Below are positions 33,820-42,329 of a stretch of 64,000 bases of DNA, one piece after another (positions within the stretch are counted from its first letter, which is position 1; each line of letters starts with the position of its first letter). Below the pieces are notes generated by a model, which saw only the letters and a program-made list of their open reading frames with translations, was not told where the DNA came from and did not search any database. This stretch comes from Polaromonas sp. CF318 (GTDB lineage Bacteria > Pseudomonadota > Gammaproteobacteria > Burkholderiales > Burkholderiaceae_C): NCBI RefSeq assembly GCF_000282655.1, contig NZ_AKIV01000074.1:62001-126000 (forward strand), read 5' to 3'. Position numbers and translations under genes: made by a program.

Positions 33820-34607
33820 AGTTCAAACTCCTGGCCGGCCCGCAACCACCGGATGTCGTGCGTCACATTGGGGCCAAACGGTCGTGTCTGGTCAAACCGC
33901 TGTATCTCGGCCATGATGAGGTCGGTCTCGGCGGGCTTGGTGTGGGTGATGTAAATCGGGTAGTTTTTGCCGCGCTCTATGCAGTCGAGCTCATTGGCCA
34001 GCGCATGGGGCGACAGGTGCAGGCTGCGCTTGGCAAGGTCGCGCTCGCGGTTGCTGAAGGCGGTTTCGATGACCAGCATGGCCACGTTCATCTGGTTGAT
34101 GCGGGCCCACAGCGCCGGGTTCTGCTCGGTGTCGCCGGTGAATACCCAGCAACCCTTGCCGGTGGCCACGGCGTACCCCACGGCCGGCACGGTGTGCACG
34201 GCGGGCAGCACTTCCACGTGCTTTCCCGCCAGCAGCAGGGTCTGCCCCACATCCAGGGGGTGAAAGCTGACGAACGGCGCCTGCGGCGTGGGGATCCTGG
34301 AAAAATCCGGCCAGATGGTGTTGTTGAAGATATGCGCCTTCAGCGCGTTGATCGTGCCCTGCAGGGCGTGTATCTGTATCGGCGTGGTGCGCCGCGCCGC
34401 GATGGCGTCGACCATCAGCGGCAGCGCGGCGACGTGGTCCAGGTGCGAGTGCGTCAGCAACACGTGATCTATACCGGCCATCTCGTCGAGCGTGAGATCG
34501 CCCACGCCCGTGCCCGCATCGACCAGCAAATCATGGTCCAGCAGAAAAGACGTGGTCCGGCAGTCCTTGGCGATGGCTCCCGAGCAGCCTAGTACACGTA
34601 CTTTCAT
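33816..34607 (-). CDS. Class II 3',5'-cyclic-nucleotide phosphodiesterase (metallo-beta-lactamase fold)
   Basis: 263 residues. The metal-binding motif THSHLDHVAALP (about residues 51-62) and the C-terminal YITHTKPAE match PDEase_II (CpdP/PDE1-type, PF02112), which hydrolyses cAMP. Further features are VFTGDTEQNP (metal Asp) and ETAFSNRE. Length is normal for bacterial members without signal peptide, so cytoplasmic location is likely. The start lies 35 bases after the adenylate cyclase stop and the end overlaps the ATPase start (ATGA). A cyclase and its opposing phosphodiesterase in one transcript suggests tight control of a local cAMP pool. Confidence 0.9.
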   Translation of the reverse strand: MKVRVLGCSGAIAKDCRTTSFLLDHDLLVDAGTGVGDLTLDEMAGIDHVLLTHSHLDHVAALPLMVDAIAARRTTPIQIHALQGTINALKAHIFNNTIWPDFSRIPTPQAPFVSFHPLDVGQTLLLAGKHVEVLPAVHTVPAVGYAVATGKGCWVFTGDTEQNPALWARINQMNVAMLVIETAFSNRERDLAKRSLHLSPHALANELDCIERGKNYPIYITHTKPAETDLIMAEIQRFDQTRPFGPNVTHDIRWLRAGQEFEL

Positions 34608-34642
34608 GTGGTTTTCCGGTTGGCCCTGAGTTGGTCTTTGTA

Positions 34643-36892
34643 TTATTTGGTCTCAAAATTGGTTGCGCCATCCCACTCCGGATCAAACGGCAACAGCCTC
34701 ATCGAGGCTACACGCTCCGCATACAGCCGGTAAAGGAACTTTTTGCCATTTGCCCGCTGCAAATTTAGTAACTGCACGTCACATTGGTCCCAATCCTGGG
34801 CCCGGTAGGCCTTCAGGGCCAAGCCCCAGGTCTTCAGTTCGTCGGCATTGTCCTTGTCGATCCGGTCCGCAGGCGCCAATGGCCAAAAAATGGCCACAGC
34901 CTGATCTTTGCCCTTCACGCGGACTTTGTCCAGTTCCTGCCATGCAAAATCCCCTGCCAGCTTGCGGGTGGACTCGCTGACCACGATATCGACGCCATAG
35001 GTTTTGGACAAGCCCTCCAGGCGCGAGCCCAGGTTCACGGCATCGCCGATCACGGTGTAGCTGCGGCGGATGTCCGATCCCATGTCGCCCACGCACATCG
35101 TGCCGGTATTCAGGCCTATGCCGATACCGATCTCGGGTAAACCCTTGGTCCTGTGCTCTTCATTGATCCTGCGCACGGCGTTTGACATCTCGAGCGCGGT
35201 TTTCACGGCCAGCGCGGCGTGGTCGGGCGTGTCGACAGGAGCGCCCCAGAACGCCATCACGCAGTCGCCCATGTATTTGTCGATGGTGCCGCGGTTGCCG
35301 CGTATCAGGTCTGTCAAGCGGCTGAAGACGCTGTTGAGCAGGGCCTGCAGCTGGGTCGGCTCCATGGTCTCCGACATCTTGGTGAAACCGCGCATGTCGC
35401 AGAACATGACGGTCAGCTCCTTGGTGGTCGCCTTCATGCTGTAGCTGTCGGGGTCTTTCACCATCTCGTCGACCAGCTCGGGCGGCACATAGGTACCGAA
35501 CAGGTTGGCCAGTTCGCGCTTGGAACGGCTTTCCACGAAATAGCCATAGCTCATGTTGAGCGCGAAGGCCGTCAGCGCCATGACCAGCGCGCTGGCCAGC
35601 GGCAGCACCAGGCCGTAACCCGCATACAGCCAGAAATTCAGCCCGCCGATGGCCGCAATCACGGCCAGGCTGACCAGGACCGCGCGGGAAGCCGACAGCA
35701 GGGGCAGCGCGAAAGCCAGCGTCAGGCCCGACAGCAGCAGGATGACAATCTCAAAGCCGACGGCGTAATCGGGCTTCACGAACACCTTGCCGTCCAGGAA
35801 ACCCGAGATCACGTTGGCATGGGTTTCCACGCCGGGGTAGGTCTCCCCGACCGGCGTCACCCGCAAATCGAGCAGGCCGGGGGCCGTGGTGCCTATCAGG
35901 ACGATCTTGTCCTTGAGTGCACCGGGCGCCAGACGCTTGCCCAGCACGTCGGCCGCCGAGATGTAACGAAATGAACCGCCGCTGGCGCCGCCATGGCCCC
36001 GGAACGGCACCAGCGTGGCGACCCGGTCGTCGACCGGAATCGCCAGGGTCTTGCTGCCCTGCTTGAGCAAAATACTCTCCAGCCCCTGGTAGTTGCGGGT
36101 GAGGAATTTTTCCGGCGGAAAACCGGGCTCGACCCGGGGCAGGCCCGCCAGCATGCGGAACATGGCCAGCGCCAGCGATTCGTAGTACTGCCCCTTGTAT
36201 TCCGCCAGCAGCGGGATGGAGCGCACCACGCCGTCGCCCTCGGTGATGGAATTGAAAAAGCCGCCCAGCGGCGCGGCCTTGGCCAGCTGCTCGATGTTGG
36301 CGCCGTAGCCGTTCCAGCTGGTGAACTTGATGGGGCGGCCGGCCAGCGCATCACGGCTCATGACGGGCGCCGGCAGGACGCCGTTGACGCGCCCATCGCG
36401 GTCGCTGGTGAAGTAATAGCCCATCACGACGGGCCGCTTTTCGATCGCCTTGGCGAACACCGCGTCGTAGTCCAGGCCGGCCTGCAGCTGGTTGAGTTTT
36501 TCCGAGAAACCGGGCTGGTCCTTGAGCTCGGCCTGCGCCAGCTGCTTGAGCCGTTTCAGGCCCGAGCTTTCGTCGGCCTCGGCGAACACCACGTCAAAGC
36601 CCATCAGGGCCGTCTTCTGGCGGTCCTGCAGTTCCTCGACCAGCTCCGCGAGCTTGTTGCGCCCCCAGGGCCAACGGCCGACCTCGGCCAGGCTTTTCTC
36701 GTCAATGTCGACGATGACGATGCGTTCATCGAGCGTGCGCGGCATGGTTGCCCGAAGCCGCGCGTCGTAGATGATGTCGTCCAGCCGCTGCAGCACCCCG
36801 AGGCGCATGACGCCGCCGGCATGCAGCAAGGCAAACACAAGCGGTATCAGCGTGACGGCGATGCGAGGCCAGTGCCGGGAGAGGAGTCTCAT
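34643..36892 (-). CDS. CHASE2-domain adenylate cyclase (class III)
   Basis: 749 residues. A first helix (AVTLIPLVFALLHAGGVMRL) is followed by a periplasmic CHASE2 domain (about 35-350: IVDIDEKSLAEVGRWPWGRN, VLIGTTAPGLLDLRVTPVGE), three membrane helices (about 360-445) and a class III cyclase domain (about 480-665). Both metal aspartates are present (MFCDMRGFT and YMGDCVMAFWG), as is the Lys of TIDKYMGD and the Asp of YTVIGDAVNLGSR, which favour ATP over GTP. The transition-state Asn and Arg lie in VNLGSR. A short C-terminal tail follows. The product cAMP would be removed by the next gene. Confidence 0.93.
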   Translation of the reverse strand: MRLLSRHWPRIAVTLIPLVFALLHAGGVMRLGVLQRLDDIIYDARLRATMPRTLDERIVIVDIDEKSLAEVGRWPWGRNKLAELVEELQDRQKTALMGFDVVFAEADESSGLKRLKQLAQAELKDQPGFSEKLNQLQAGLDYDAVFAKAIEKRPVVMGYYFTSDRDGRVNGVLPAPVMSRDALAGRPIKFTSWNGYGANIEQLAKAAPLGGFFNSITEGDGVVRSIPLLAEYKGQYYESLALAMFRMLAGLPRVEPGFPPEKFLTRNYQGLESILLKQGSKTLAIPVDDRVATLVPFRGHGGASGGSFRYISAADVLGKRLAPGALKDKIVLIGTTAPGLLDLRVTPVGETYPGVETHANVISGFLDGKVFVKPDYAVGFEIVILLLSGLTLAFALPLLSASRAVLVSLAVIAAIGGLNFWLYAGYGLVLPLASALVMALTAFALNMSYGYFVESRSKRELANLFGTYVPPELVDEMVKDPDSYSMKATTKELTVMFCDMRGFTKMSETMEPTQLQALLNSVFSRLTDLIRGNRGTIDKYMGDCVMAFWGAPVDTPDHAALAVKTALEMSNAVRRINEEHRTKGLPEIGIGIGLNTGTMCVGDMGSDIRRSYTVIGDAVNLGSRLEGLSKTYGVDIVVSESTRKLAGDFAWQELDKVRVKGKDQAVAIFWPLAPADRIDKDNADELKTWGLALKAYRAQDWDQCDVQLLNLQRANGKKFLYRLYAERVASMRLLPFDPEWDGATNFETK

Positions 36893-36954
36893 GAGACCTC
36901 GGGTGTTGGGTGCTGACGGTCCGCGTTATGGCGAAGCCCGGGCGGGCACCCGGG

Positions 36955-37614
36955 TCAATGTTGGACGAACTGCATCTGCGTTCCGGCCAGCTCGAGCATG
37001 TCGCCGTTTTTCAGGATGACAGGCTCGGCCCCGATAGGCGCGCCGTTGAGGGTCGGTTTCCCGGCCCCTTCCACGTGGGCCACGACAAAGCCCTGGGGCC
37101 GTTTGGTGATCGCGGCCACCGCGACGCCCGGCTTGCCGATGGTGGTCACCACCTTGACCAGCGCCACTTCGCGGCCGGCAGCGGCACCCGACATGACCTT
37201 GATGGCCGCGCTGATGTTGCCGCCCACATCGGCGGCGGGCGCCGCCGCCGGCGCACCGGCAGGAGGCGCGACCAAGCCCGCGGAGCCGGCCTTGATGATC
37301 ATGGTTTTCTCGAAACCGGCAGGCTGGGCCTCGTTCACGTACTTGATCTTGTACTTGCCGATTTCCACCGTATCGCTGTTTTGCAGCAGCAGTTTTTTCA
37401 CGGCCTTGCCGTTGACGTAGGTGCCGTTGGTGCTGTTGAGGTCTTCAAGATAGACCTCGTTGCCGGACATCTGCAGGACGGCGTGCTCCCCGCTGACAGC
37501 GAGGTTGTCAATGACGATATCGTTGTAGGGCCTGCGGCCCAGGGACGTCCTGTCTTTCGTCAACTGGACTTCCTTGATCACAACGCCGTCAATAGAGACG
37601 ATCATTTTCGGCAT
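36955..37614 (-). CDS. Tandem FHA-domain protein
   Basis: 219 residues. The first FHA domain (about 5-95) is canonical, with SLGRRPYNDIVI, VSGEHAVL and DLNSTNGTYVNG, including the Arg, Ser/His and Asn that bind phosphothreonine. A Pro/Ala linker (about 115-135) leads to a second FHA-like fold (about 140-217: TIGKPGVAVAAITKR, PTLNGAPIG) that keeps the strand pattern but lacks the Arg and SxxH phosphopeptide residues. The protein therefore has one likely phosphothreonine reader and one degenerate domain for other contacts. It lies between the phosphatase and the cyclase, so it may connect kinase output to the cyclase or ATPase. Confidence 0.9.
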   Translation of the reverse strand: MPKMIVSIDGVVIKEVQLTKDRTSLGRRPYNDIVIDNLAVSGEHAVLQMSGNEVYLEDLNSTNGTYVNGKAVKKLLLQNSDTVEIGKYKIKYVNEAQPAGFEKTMIIKAGSAGLVAPPAGAPAAAPAADVGGNISAAIKVMSGAAAGREVALVKVVTTIGKPGVAVAAITKRPQGFVVAHVEGAGKPTLNGAPIGAEPVILKNGDMLELAGTQMQFVQH

Positions 37615-37652
37615 GGCCGACTCCTGTCTGTTTTTAAATTTTCAGTCACCGC

Positions 37653-38438
37653 TTATTTTCCCAGCATTCTCGACAAAAGGCCGCGCTTGGCCGAGTCTTC
37701 TTTCGCGTAAGCCAGCAAGACGGAAATATTATCGCGTCCGCCGGCCTCGTTCGCCGCCGCAATCAGCTGCTTTGACTTCTGCTCCAGCGTCCCCGCGCCC
37801 GTCAGGATGGCGGCGATACCCGGATCGACCACCATGTCCGACAGGCCGTCGGAACACATCAGGTAAAGATCGCCCGCCTCCACGCGGTGCTCGTTGACCT
37901 CCACCAGCACGGTGTCCTCCACGCCCAGGGCGCGCGTCACCAGGTTCTTGTTCAGGGAGGTCAGCGCCTGCTCGGGCGTGATCAACCCGGCGTCGATCTG
38001 CTCCTGGAGCAGCGAATGGTCCTTGGTGATCTGCTGGAGTTCCTGGCCGCGCAGGCGGTAGCAGCGCGAATCGCCGATATGGCCCAGCATCAGGCGCCCG
38101 TCCTGGAAGACGCCCACGACCAGCGTGGTGCCCATCCCCGTGTACTGGGGATTGGAGTTGGCCGCGTTGAAAATCGAATGATTGGCGTTCTCCACGCAGA
38201 TTTCCATCGCCCGGCGCACTTCCTTGGCATTCGCATGCCGGCCTGCCTGGGACAGCCAGCGCCCCATTTCCGACTTGATGAAGGCCACGGCCATGCCGCT
38301 GGCGATCTCACCGGCGTTGTAGCCGCCCATGCCGTCCGCCAGGATGCAAAGCCGCGTCGCCGGGTCAAACGCCACCGCATCCTCGTTGTTGTCCCGCGTC
38401 AGCCCTGGGTCGGTATGTGTACAAATCTCGTAGATCAT
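37653..38438 (-). CDS. PP2C-family Ser/Thr protein phosphatase
   Basis: 261 residues from ATG 38438; the upstream extension overlaps the kinase stop and has no similarity. The family motifs are GLTRDNNEDAVAF (metal Asp), ILADGMGGYNAGEIA, LGHIGDSRCYRLRG, LMCSDGLSDMV and GGRDNISVLL. This is the Stp1/PrpC type that reverses Hanks-type kinase phosphorylation and depends on Mn2+ or Mg2+. It starts 13 bases after the kinase gene, so kinase and phosphatase are co-expressed. No membrane segment is present. Confidence 0.95.
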   Translation of the reverse strand: MIYEICTHTDPGLTRDNNEDAVAFDPATRLCILADGMGGYNAGEIASGMAVAFIKSEMGRWLSQAGRHANAKEVRRAMEICVENANHSIFNAANSNPQYTGMGTTLVVGVFQDGRLMLGHIGDSRCYRLRGQELQQITKDHSLLQEQIDAGLITPEQALTSLNKNLVTRALGVEDTVLVEVNEHRVEAGDLYLMCSDGLSDMVVDPGIAAILTGAGTLEQKSKQLIAAANEAGGRDNISVLLAYAKEDSAKRGLLSRMLGK

Positions 38439-38451
38439 CTTGTTCGTGTTG

Positions 38452-41193
38452 TCACTGGGTATCTTTGTCGGCGGCGGGCGGCCTGGAGACAACGGTTTTT
38501 TCAAAGGTCTGGGCTCCGCCGGCATTCAAGGCCTGGGTGGCATCATAGGCCCTGGGCTCGGGCGCCTGCGCGGCGGAAGCGGATTGCACCACGGTGGCAT
38601 CGAATGAGGGCGCGGCCGGCGGGGCGGCATGGGGAGAAGGGGCAGGGGCGGCCAGCGGCGCGCCGCCTTCCAGGGCCGCGATGACCTCGCGCAGGTCGGC
38701 GGCGAAACGATCGCCGTCCTGGTAGCGGAGCTCGGGCTTTTTGGCCAGCGACAGCGCGACCACCTCGGCCAGCCGGGCGGGCAGTTCCTTGCGGATGATG
38801 CGGATGTCCGGCGCCTCTTCGTTGGCGATCTTGTACATCAGCTCGGCCATGGAGTCGCCCCGGAAAGGCAGCACGCCGGCCAGCATCTGGAACAGCATCA
38901 CTCCCAGCGAATACAGGTCCGAGCGCCCGTCGACCTTCTTGCCGGCGATCTGCTCGGGCGACATGAAGCTGGGCGTGCCCAGCACCAGGCCGGTCTTGGT
39001 CTTGCTGGAGTCCGTGATGCGGGCGATGCCGAAGTCGGTCACCTTCACCGTATCGCTGTCGATCTCGTACATGATGTTGGCCGGCTTGATGTCCCGGTGC
39101 ACCACATTCTGCTTGTGCGCGTAGGCCAGGGCTTCGGCCACTCGCGCCACGATGGACAGGACCTTGGGCACCGGCAGCAGGCTTCCATCCTTGGTGACGT
39201 CGGCCAGGTCCTTGCCCTTGAGGAACTCCATCGCGATATAGGCCAGGTCATGCTCTTCGCCGGCATCAAAAATTGTCACGATGTTCTGGTGCTGCAGGCG
39301 CCCGGCCGTCTCGGCCTCGCGGAAGAAGCGTTCGCGCGCGTCGTCGAGTTCCTCGCCCTCGAACTCCTGGCTCAGCGCCATGGTCTTGATGGCCACGACA
39401 CGGCCTATCTTGGGGTCCTTGCCGAGGTAGACCACGCCCATGGCGCCCTTGCCCAGCTCTTTTTCCACCTGGTAGCGGCCCAGCATGGGCTTTTCGACGG
39501 CGCCGCCATCCAGCAGCATGGTGCCGCCGGGGTGGGAGCCGCCACCGCCCAGAATGACCGTCTCAGACAGATTTTTGGCGCGGTTGAGCTTGGACTGCAG
39601 GTCCTTGTGGTTCTTGTTGTAGGTGGCCATGTATTCGTACACGGCCTGGGCCTTGTTGAACTGCCGCTTGCGCTCGAAGTCCAGCGCGAGGTTGTTCATG
39701 TTGTCCATCAGCGCGTCAGTGAAGGGCACGCGGCGAAAGCGGTCAAAGGCCATGTCCAGCTGGCCCTGGCCTTGCAGCGCCAGGCCCATCATGCGGTTGG
39801 TTTCAGCGGACTCTTCGTCGGACTTGAGCTTGCCGGCCTCGGTCATGAGGAAGCGCTTGGTGGTCAGCGCCAGGTGGCCTATCACCAAAAGCGCGGCGGG
39901 GAAGACAAATTTGAGCCAGGTCGCGGCCGTCGACAACAAGCTGAACTCGACCACCAGCAGCACCACGAAGAGCAGCAGCGTGACGATGGCGGCCTTGCCC
40001 GCCGACAACCGGGGCAGGCCGGCGATCAGGTAGCCGGCCACCAGCAGTAAAACGCCCAGCGTGACCCACACGCCCCAGCCCGGCTGCACGATGAAATGCT
40101 CGCTCAGGATGCTGGAAGTGATGTGCGCGATGGTTTCCGCCGGCGAAAGCCCGGGGCCGGCCGGGGTCGGGAACTGGGTGCCAACGCCTGCGGCGGTGGC
40201 ACCGATGATCACGATCTTGTCGGCGTATTTGGCGGCCGGGATCTTGCCGGAGATCACGTCGTAGAACGAATCCACCGCGAAAGCGGGCCGGCCGTCCCTA
40301 CCCTTGTAGAACTGCGGCAGCATCAAGGCCGATTCGTCGGTCTTGATCATCAGCTTGCCGATCTGCACCGACTCACCCACATTGAGCTTGATGTCCGCCG
40401 GCCCGAGGTTCAGGCTCTTGGCCGCCACCAGCAGACTCATGGAGGGCACGGCCTTGCCGTAGTAATTGATCAGCAGCGGCTCCTGGCGCACGGCGCCGTC
40501 CACGTCGGGCAGCTGGTTAAGGTGGGCGATGCCTGCAGCCGCCGCGCCTATCTGCTCGATGGGCTGCTGCCCGCGTATGGCCGGCAGCGAGAAGTTGTTG
40601 GTTTCATCCACCGCGCTCTTCAGGGCATAGGCCGGCAGCGGATTGTCGGGGCGGCCCTGCGGCACGCCCAGCTGGAAAACAGAGGGCACCAGGACGTTGC
40701 CGGCCTTGCCCATGCTGGCCGCGAGCTTGGCGTCGGTGTCCAGTGCGACTTCGGCCTCGGCGATGACCTTGCCGAGCTGCTCGGGCAGCCCGCCCTGGGC
40801 CGCCGTCGCCGGATCGGCGGCCGGGCCCAGCGCTTCCTTCATCTTGCGGATGAACACCAGCCCGCGGTCCGTCTGCGGCTCAAAGAAAAACGCCGTGTGC
40901 GCGATGGTTTTGGCCTTGGCGGCCGAAAGCTGGTCGATCAACTGCGCATGCACGTCGCGCGGCCATGGCCAGCGCCCTATGTTGGCAATGCTCTGGTCGT
41001 CGATGGCGATGATAGCGATGCGGTCTGAAGGCTGGCGCGAAGTGCTGGTGCTCGCGAAGTCGTAGTAGCGGCGCTCCAGGGTGCCGAAGAAATCGGTCAG
41101 GCCGTGCAGAAAAAGGACGGCCAGCACCACCAGGACCCCGACAAACCAGTCTGCCCGCCAGAACTGACTCAGCTTTCTAGATGATTTGGCCAC
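38452..41193 (-). CDS. CHASE2-domain Hanks-type Ser/Thr protein kinase
   Basis: 913 residues. One N-terminal helix (WFVGVLVVLAVLFLHGLTDF), a periplasmic CHASE2 domain (about 45-360, starting IAIIAIDDQSIANIGRWPWP) and three helices (about 365-445) precede a linker with a TPR-like segment and the kinase domain (about 570-840). Active-site elements are intact: GKGAMGVVYLG, VAIKTM, HRDIKPANIM (near 697), VTDFGIAR and MSPEQIAG. The Pro/Ala-rich C-terminus contains TQALN- and DATVV-type threonines, possible autophosphorylation sites for an FHA reader. It is the first gene of the leftward train kinase-phosphatase-FHA-cyclase-phosphodiesterase-ATPase. Confidence 0.94.
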   Translation of the reverse strand: MAKSSRKLSQFWRADWFVGVLVVLAVLFLHGLTDFFGTLERRYYDFASTSTSRQPSDRIAIIAIDDQSIANIGRWPWPRDVHAQLIDQLSAAKAKTIAHTAFFFEPQTDRGLVFIRKMKEALGPAADPATAAQGGLPEQLGKVIAEAEVALDTDAKLAASMGKAGNVLVPSVFQLGVPQGRPDNPLPAYALKSAVDETNNFSLPAIRGQQPIEQIGAAAAGIAHLNQLPDVDGAVRQEPLLINYYGKAVPSMSLLVAAKSLNLGPADIKLNVGESVQIGKLMIKTDESALMLPQFYKGRDGRPAFAVDSFYDVISGKIPAAKYADKIVIIGATAAGVGTQFPTPAGPGLSPAETIAHITSSILSEHFIVQPGWGVWVTLGVLLLVAGYLIAGLPRLSAGKAAIVTLLLFVVLLVVEFSLLSTAATWLKFVFPAALLVIGHLALTTKRFLMTEAGKLKSDEESAETNRMMGLALQGQGQLDMAFDRFRRVPFTDALMDNMNNLALDFERKRQFNKAQAVYEYMATYNKNHKDLQSKLNRAKNLSETVILGGGGSHPGGTMLLDGGAVEKPMLGRYQVEKELGKGAMGVVYLGKDPKIGRVVAIKTMALSQEFEGEELDDARERFFREAETAGRLQHQNIVTIFDAGEEHDLAYIAMEFLKGKDLADVTKDGSLLPVPKVLSIVARVAEALAYAHKQNVVHRDIKPANIMYEIDSDTVKVTDFGIARITDSSKTKTGLVLGTPSFMSPEQIAGKKVDGRSDLYSLGVMLFQMLAGVLPFRGDSMAELMYKIANEEAPDIRIIRKELPARLAEVVALSLAKKPELRYQDGDRFAADLREVIAALEGGAPLAAPAPSPHAAPPAAPSFDATVVQSASAAQAPEPRAYDATQALNAGGAQTFEKTVVSRPPAADKDTQ

Positions 41194-41507
41194 TACCCGT
41201 CCCTTGTCCTGTTTCGCTGTGCATAAGCTAGACGATTTTTAATTGCTTTGTATTACCGGCCGTCCGGTGACGCCGTCGTTTTGGCGCACCAGACGACGCC
41301 TGCCGCCCTTTGTTTCGGCAGGTTACAAGTCTCCTGATAGGGGACATTAACAGACGGGGTGCGGCTGGACAAGGGACTTTTGCACGGCAGCCATGCCGAC
41401 TGTTGCAAATAAGTGGTATTTCAGCAGATGTGCAAAAGCCCGCACCATGCGGGCTTCAGGCAAGTGCAGGCTTGCCGTCCCGCAGCCGCGGGACGGGCGG
41501 GCGGATT
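41194..41507. other. Intergenic region upstream of the kinase operon
   Basis: 314 bases without a gene. It must hold the promoter of the leftward signalling train. A cctgccg/cggcagg hairpin occurs at 41299-41322. The part next to terC contains the terC terminator (41434-41457). The A/T-rich stretch around 41225-41260 is the likeliest promoter position, but I cannot define boxes with confidence. Confidence 0.5.
41434..41457 (-). terminator. Terminator of the second terC gene
   Basis: A hairpin agcccgc/gcgggct (41437-41443 with 41449-41455) is followed on the minus strand by TTTT, 50 bases beyond the terC stop. Confidence 0.65.
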
Positions 41508-42209
41508 TCAGGCGGAAGGGGCTTTTTTCTGCTGCCGCTTGGTGAGGTAGGTACCCAGCGCCACAACCAGCACGGCGCCCAGAATCCCGCCAAAAGTCAC
41601 GGTTTGTTCGCTGACGGGGCCGAAATAGCCGGCCACAGCCGGGTCGGTCAGCAGCATTTCGCCGGCCAGGAAGCCGAGCAGGGCGGCGCCTATGGTGATG
41701 ATGATGGGGAAACGCTCCATGACCTTGGTCAGCAGGGTGGCGCCGAAAATGATCAGCGGGATGCTCACCAGCAGGCCCAGTACCAGCAACGGCAGGTTGC
41801 CCTTGGCGGCGGCGGCCACGGCCAGCACGTTGTCCAGGCTCATGACCAGGTCGGCGATCAGGATGGTGCGGATAGCGGCGGCCATACCGTTGATTTCATG
41901 GCCTTCACCGTCTTCGTCTTCCTCGCCCTTGAGCAGGTCCACGCCGATGTAAACCAGCAGGATGGCGCCTATAAGCTTCAGGTAGGGCAGGGTCAGCAGC
42001 TGGATGGCCACAATGGTCAGCACGATACGCATGACGATGGCCGCGGCGCTGCCCCAGAAGATGGCCTTGCCGCGCTGCTCGGGCTTGAGCGTGCGCGCCG
42101 CCATGGCGATCACCACGGCGTTGTCGCCCGACAGCACGATGTTGGCGAGGATGATGGAGCCAAAAGCGCTCCAGAAAAGCGGGGACGCGAGGTCCAGTCC
42201 GAAAAACAT
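41508..42209 (-). CDS. TerC-family integral membrane protein (no riboswitch)
   Basis: 233 residues, about seven hydrophobic helices. TerC motifs are NIVLSGDNAVVIAMAARTL and DLVMSLDNVLAVAAAAKG, with the same buried Asp-Asn pairs as the TerC protein at 4053. An acidic cytoplasmic loop (LLKGEEDEDGEGHEI) is unusual and could bind metal. The aggag site lies upstream of ATG 42209. It is separated from sucD by a strong terminator, so it is likely transcribed from its own promoter. The general TerC role is metal export or metallation of exported enzymes. Confidence 0.92.
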   Translation of the reverse strand: MFFGLDLASPLFWSAFGSIILANIVLSGDNAVVIAMAARTLKPEQRGKAIFWGSAAAIVMRIVLTIVAIQLLTLPYLKLIGAILLVYIGVDLLKGEEDEDGEGHEINGMAAAIRTILIADLVMSLDNVLAVAAAAKGNLPLLVLGLLVSIPLIIFGATLLTKVMERFPIIITIGAALLGFLAGEMLLTDPAVAGYFGPVSEQTVTFGGILGAVLVVALGTYLTKRQQKKAPSA

Positions 42210-42230
42210 GGCTATCTCCTGTTATGAATG

Positions 42231-42258
42231 AAAAAAAGCGCTATGCAGCGCTTTTTTT
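42231..42258. terminator. Bidirectional terminator between sucD and terC
   Basis: A7-agcgc-loop-gcgct-T7 symmetric hairpin, functional in principle on both strands. In the leftward direction it ends the sucCD transcript 72 bases after sucD, just before the terC ribosome site. Confidence 0.88.
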
Positions 42259-42329
42259 GTTTTTGCGAGTTTAGCCCGTATGGGCGCAGGCGGCGTTCGT
42301 AGTAATGCTTACGGCCGCCGACCCCGGCC

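Noticed and set aside
31294-33954. Long open frame (886 codons) on the plus strand opposite the GAF-ATPase
   Set aside because: It is an antisense shadow of a strongly conserved ATPase in GC-rich DNA; its translation is low-complexity (rich in His, Gln, Arg, Ala) and shows no domain.
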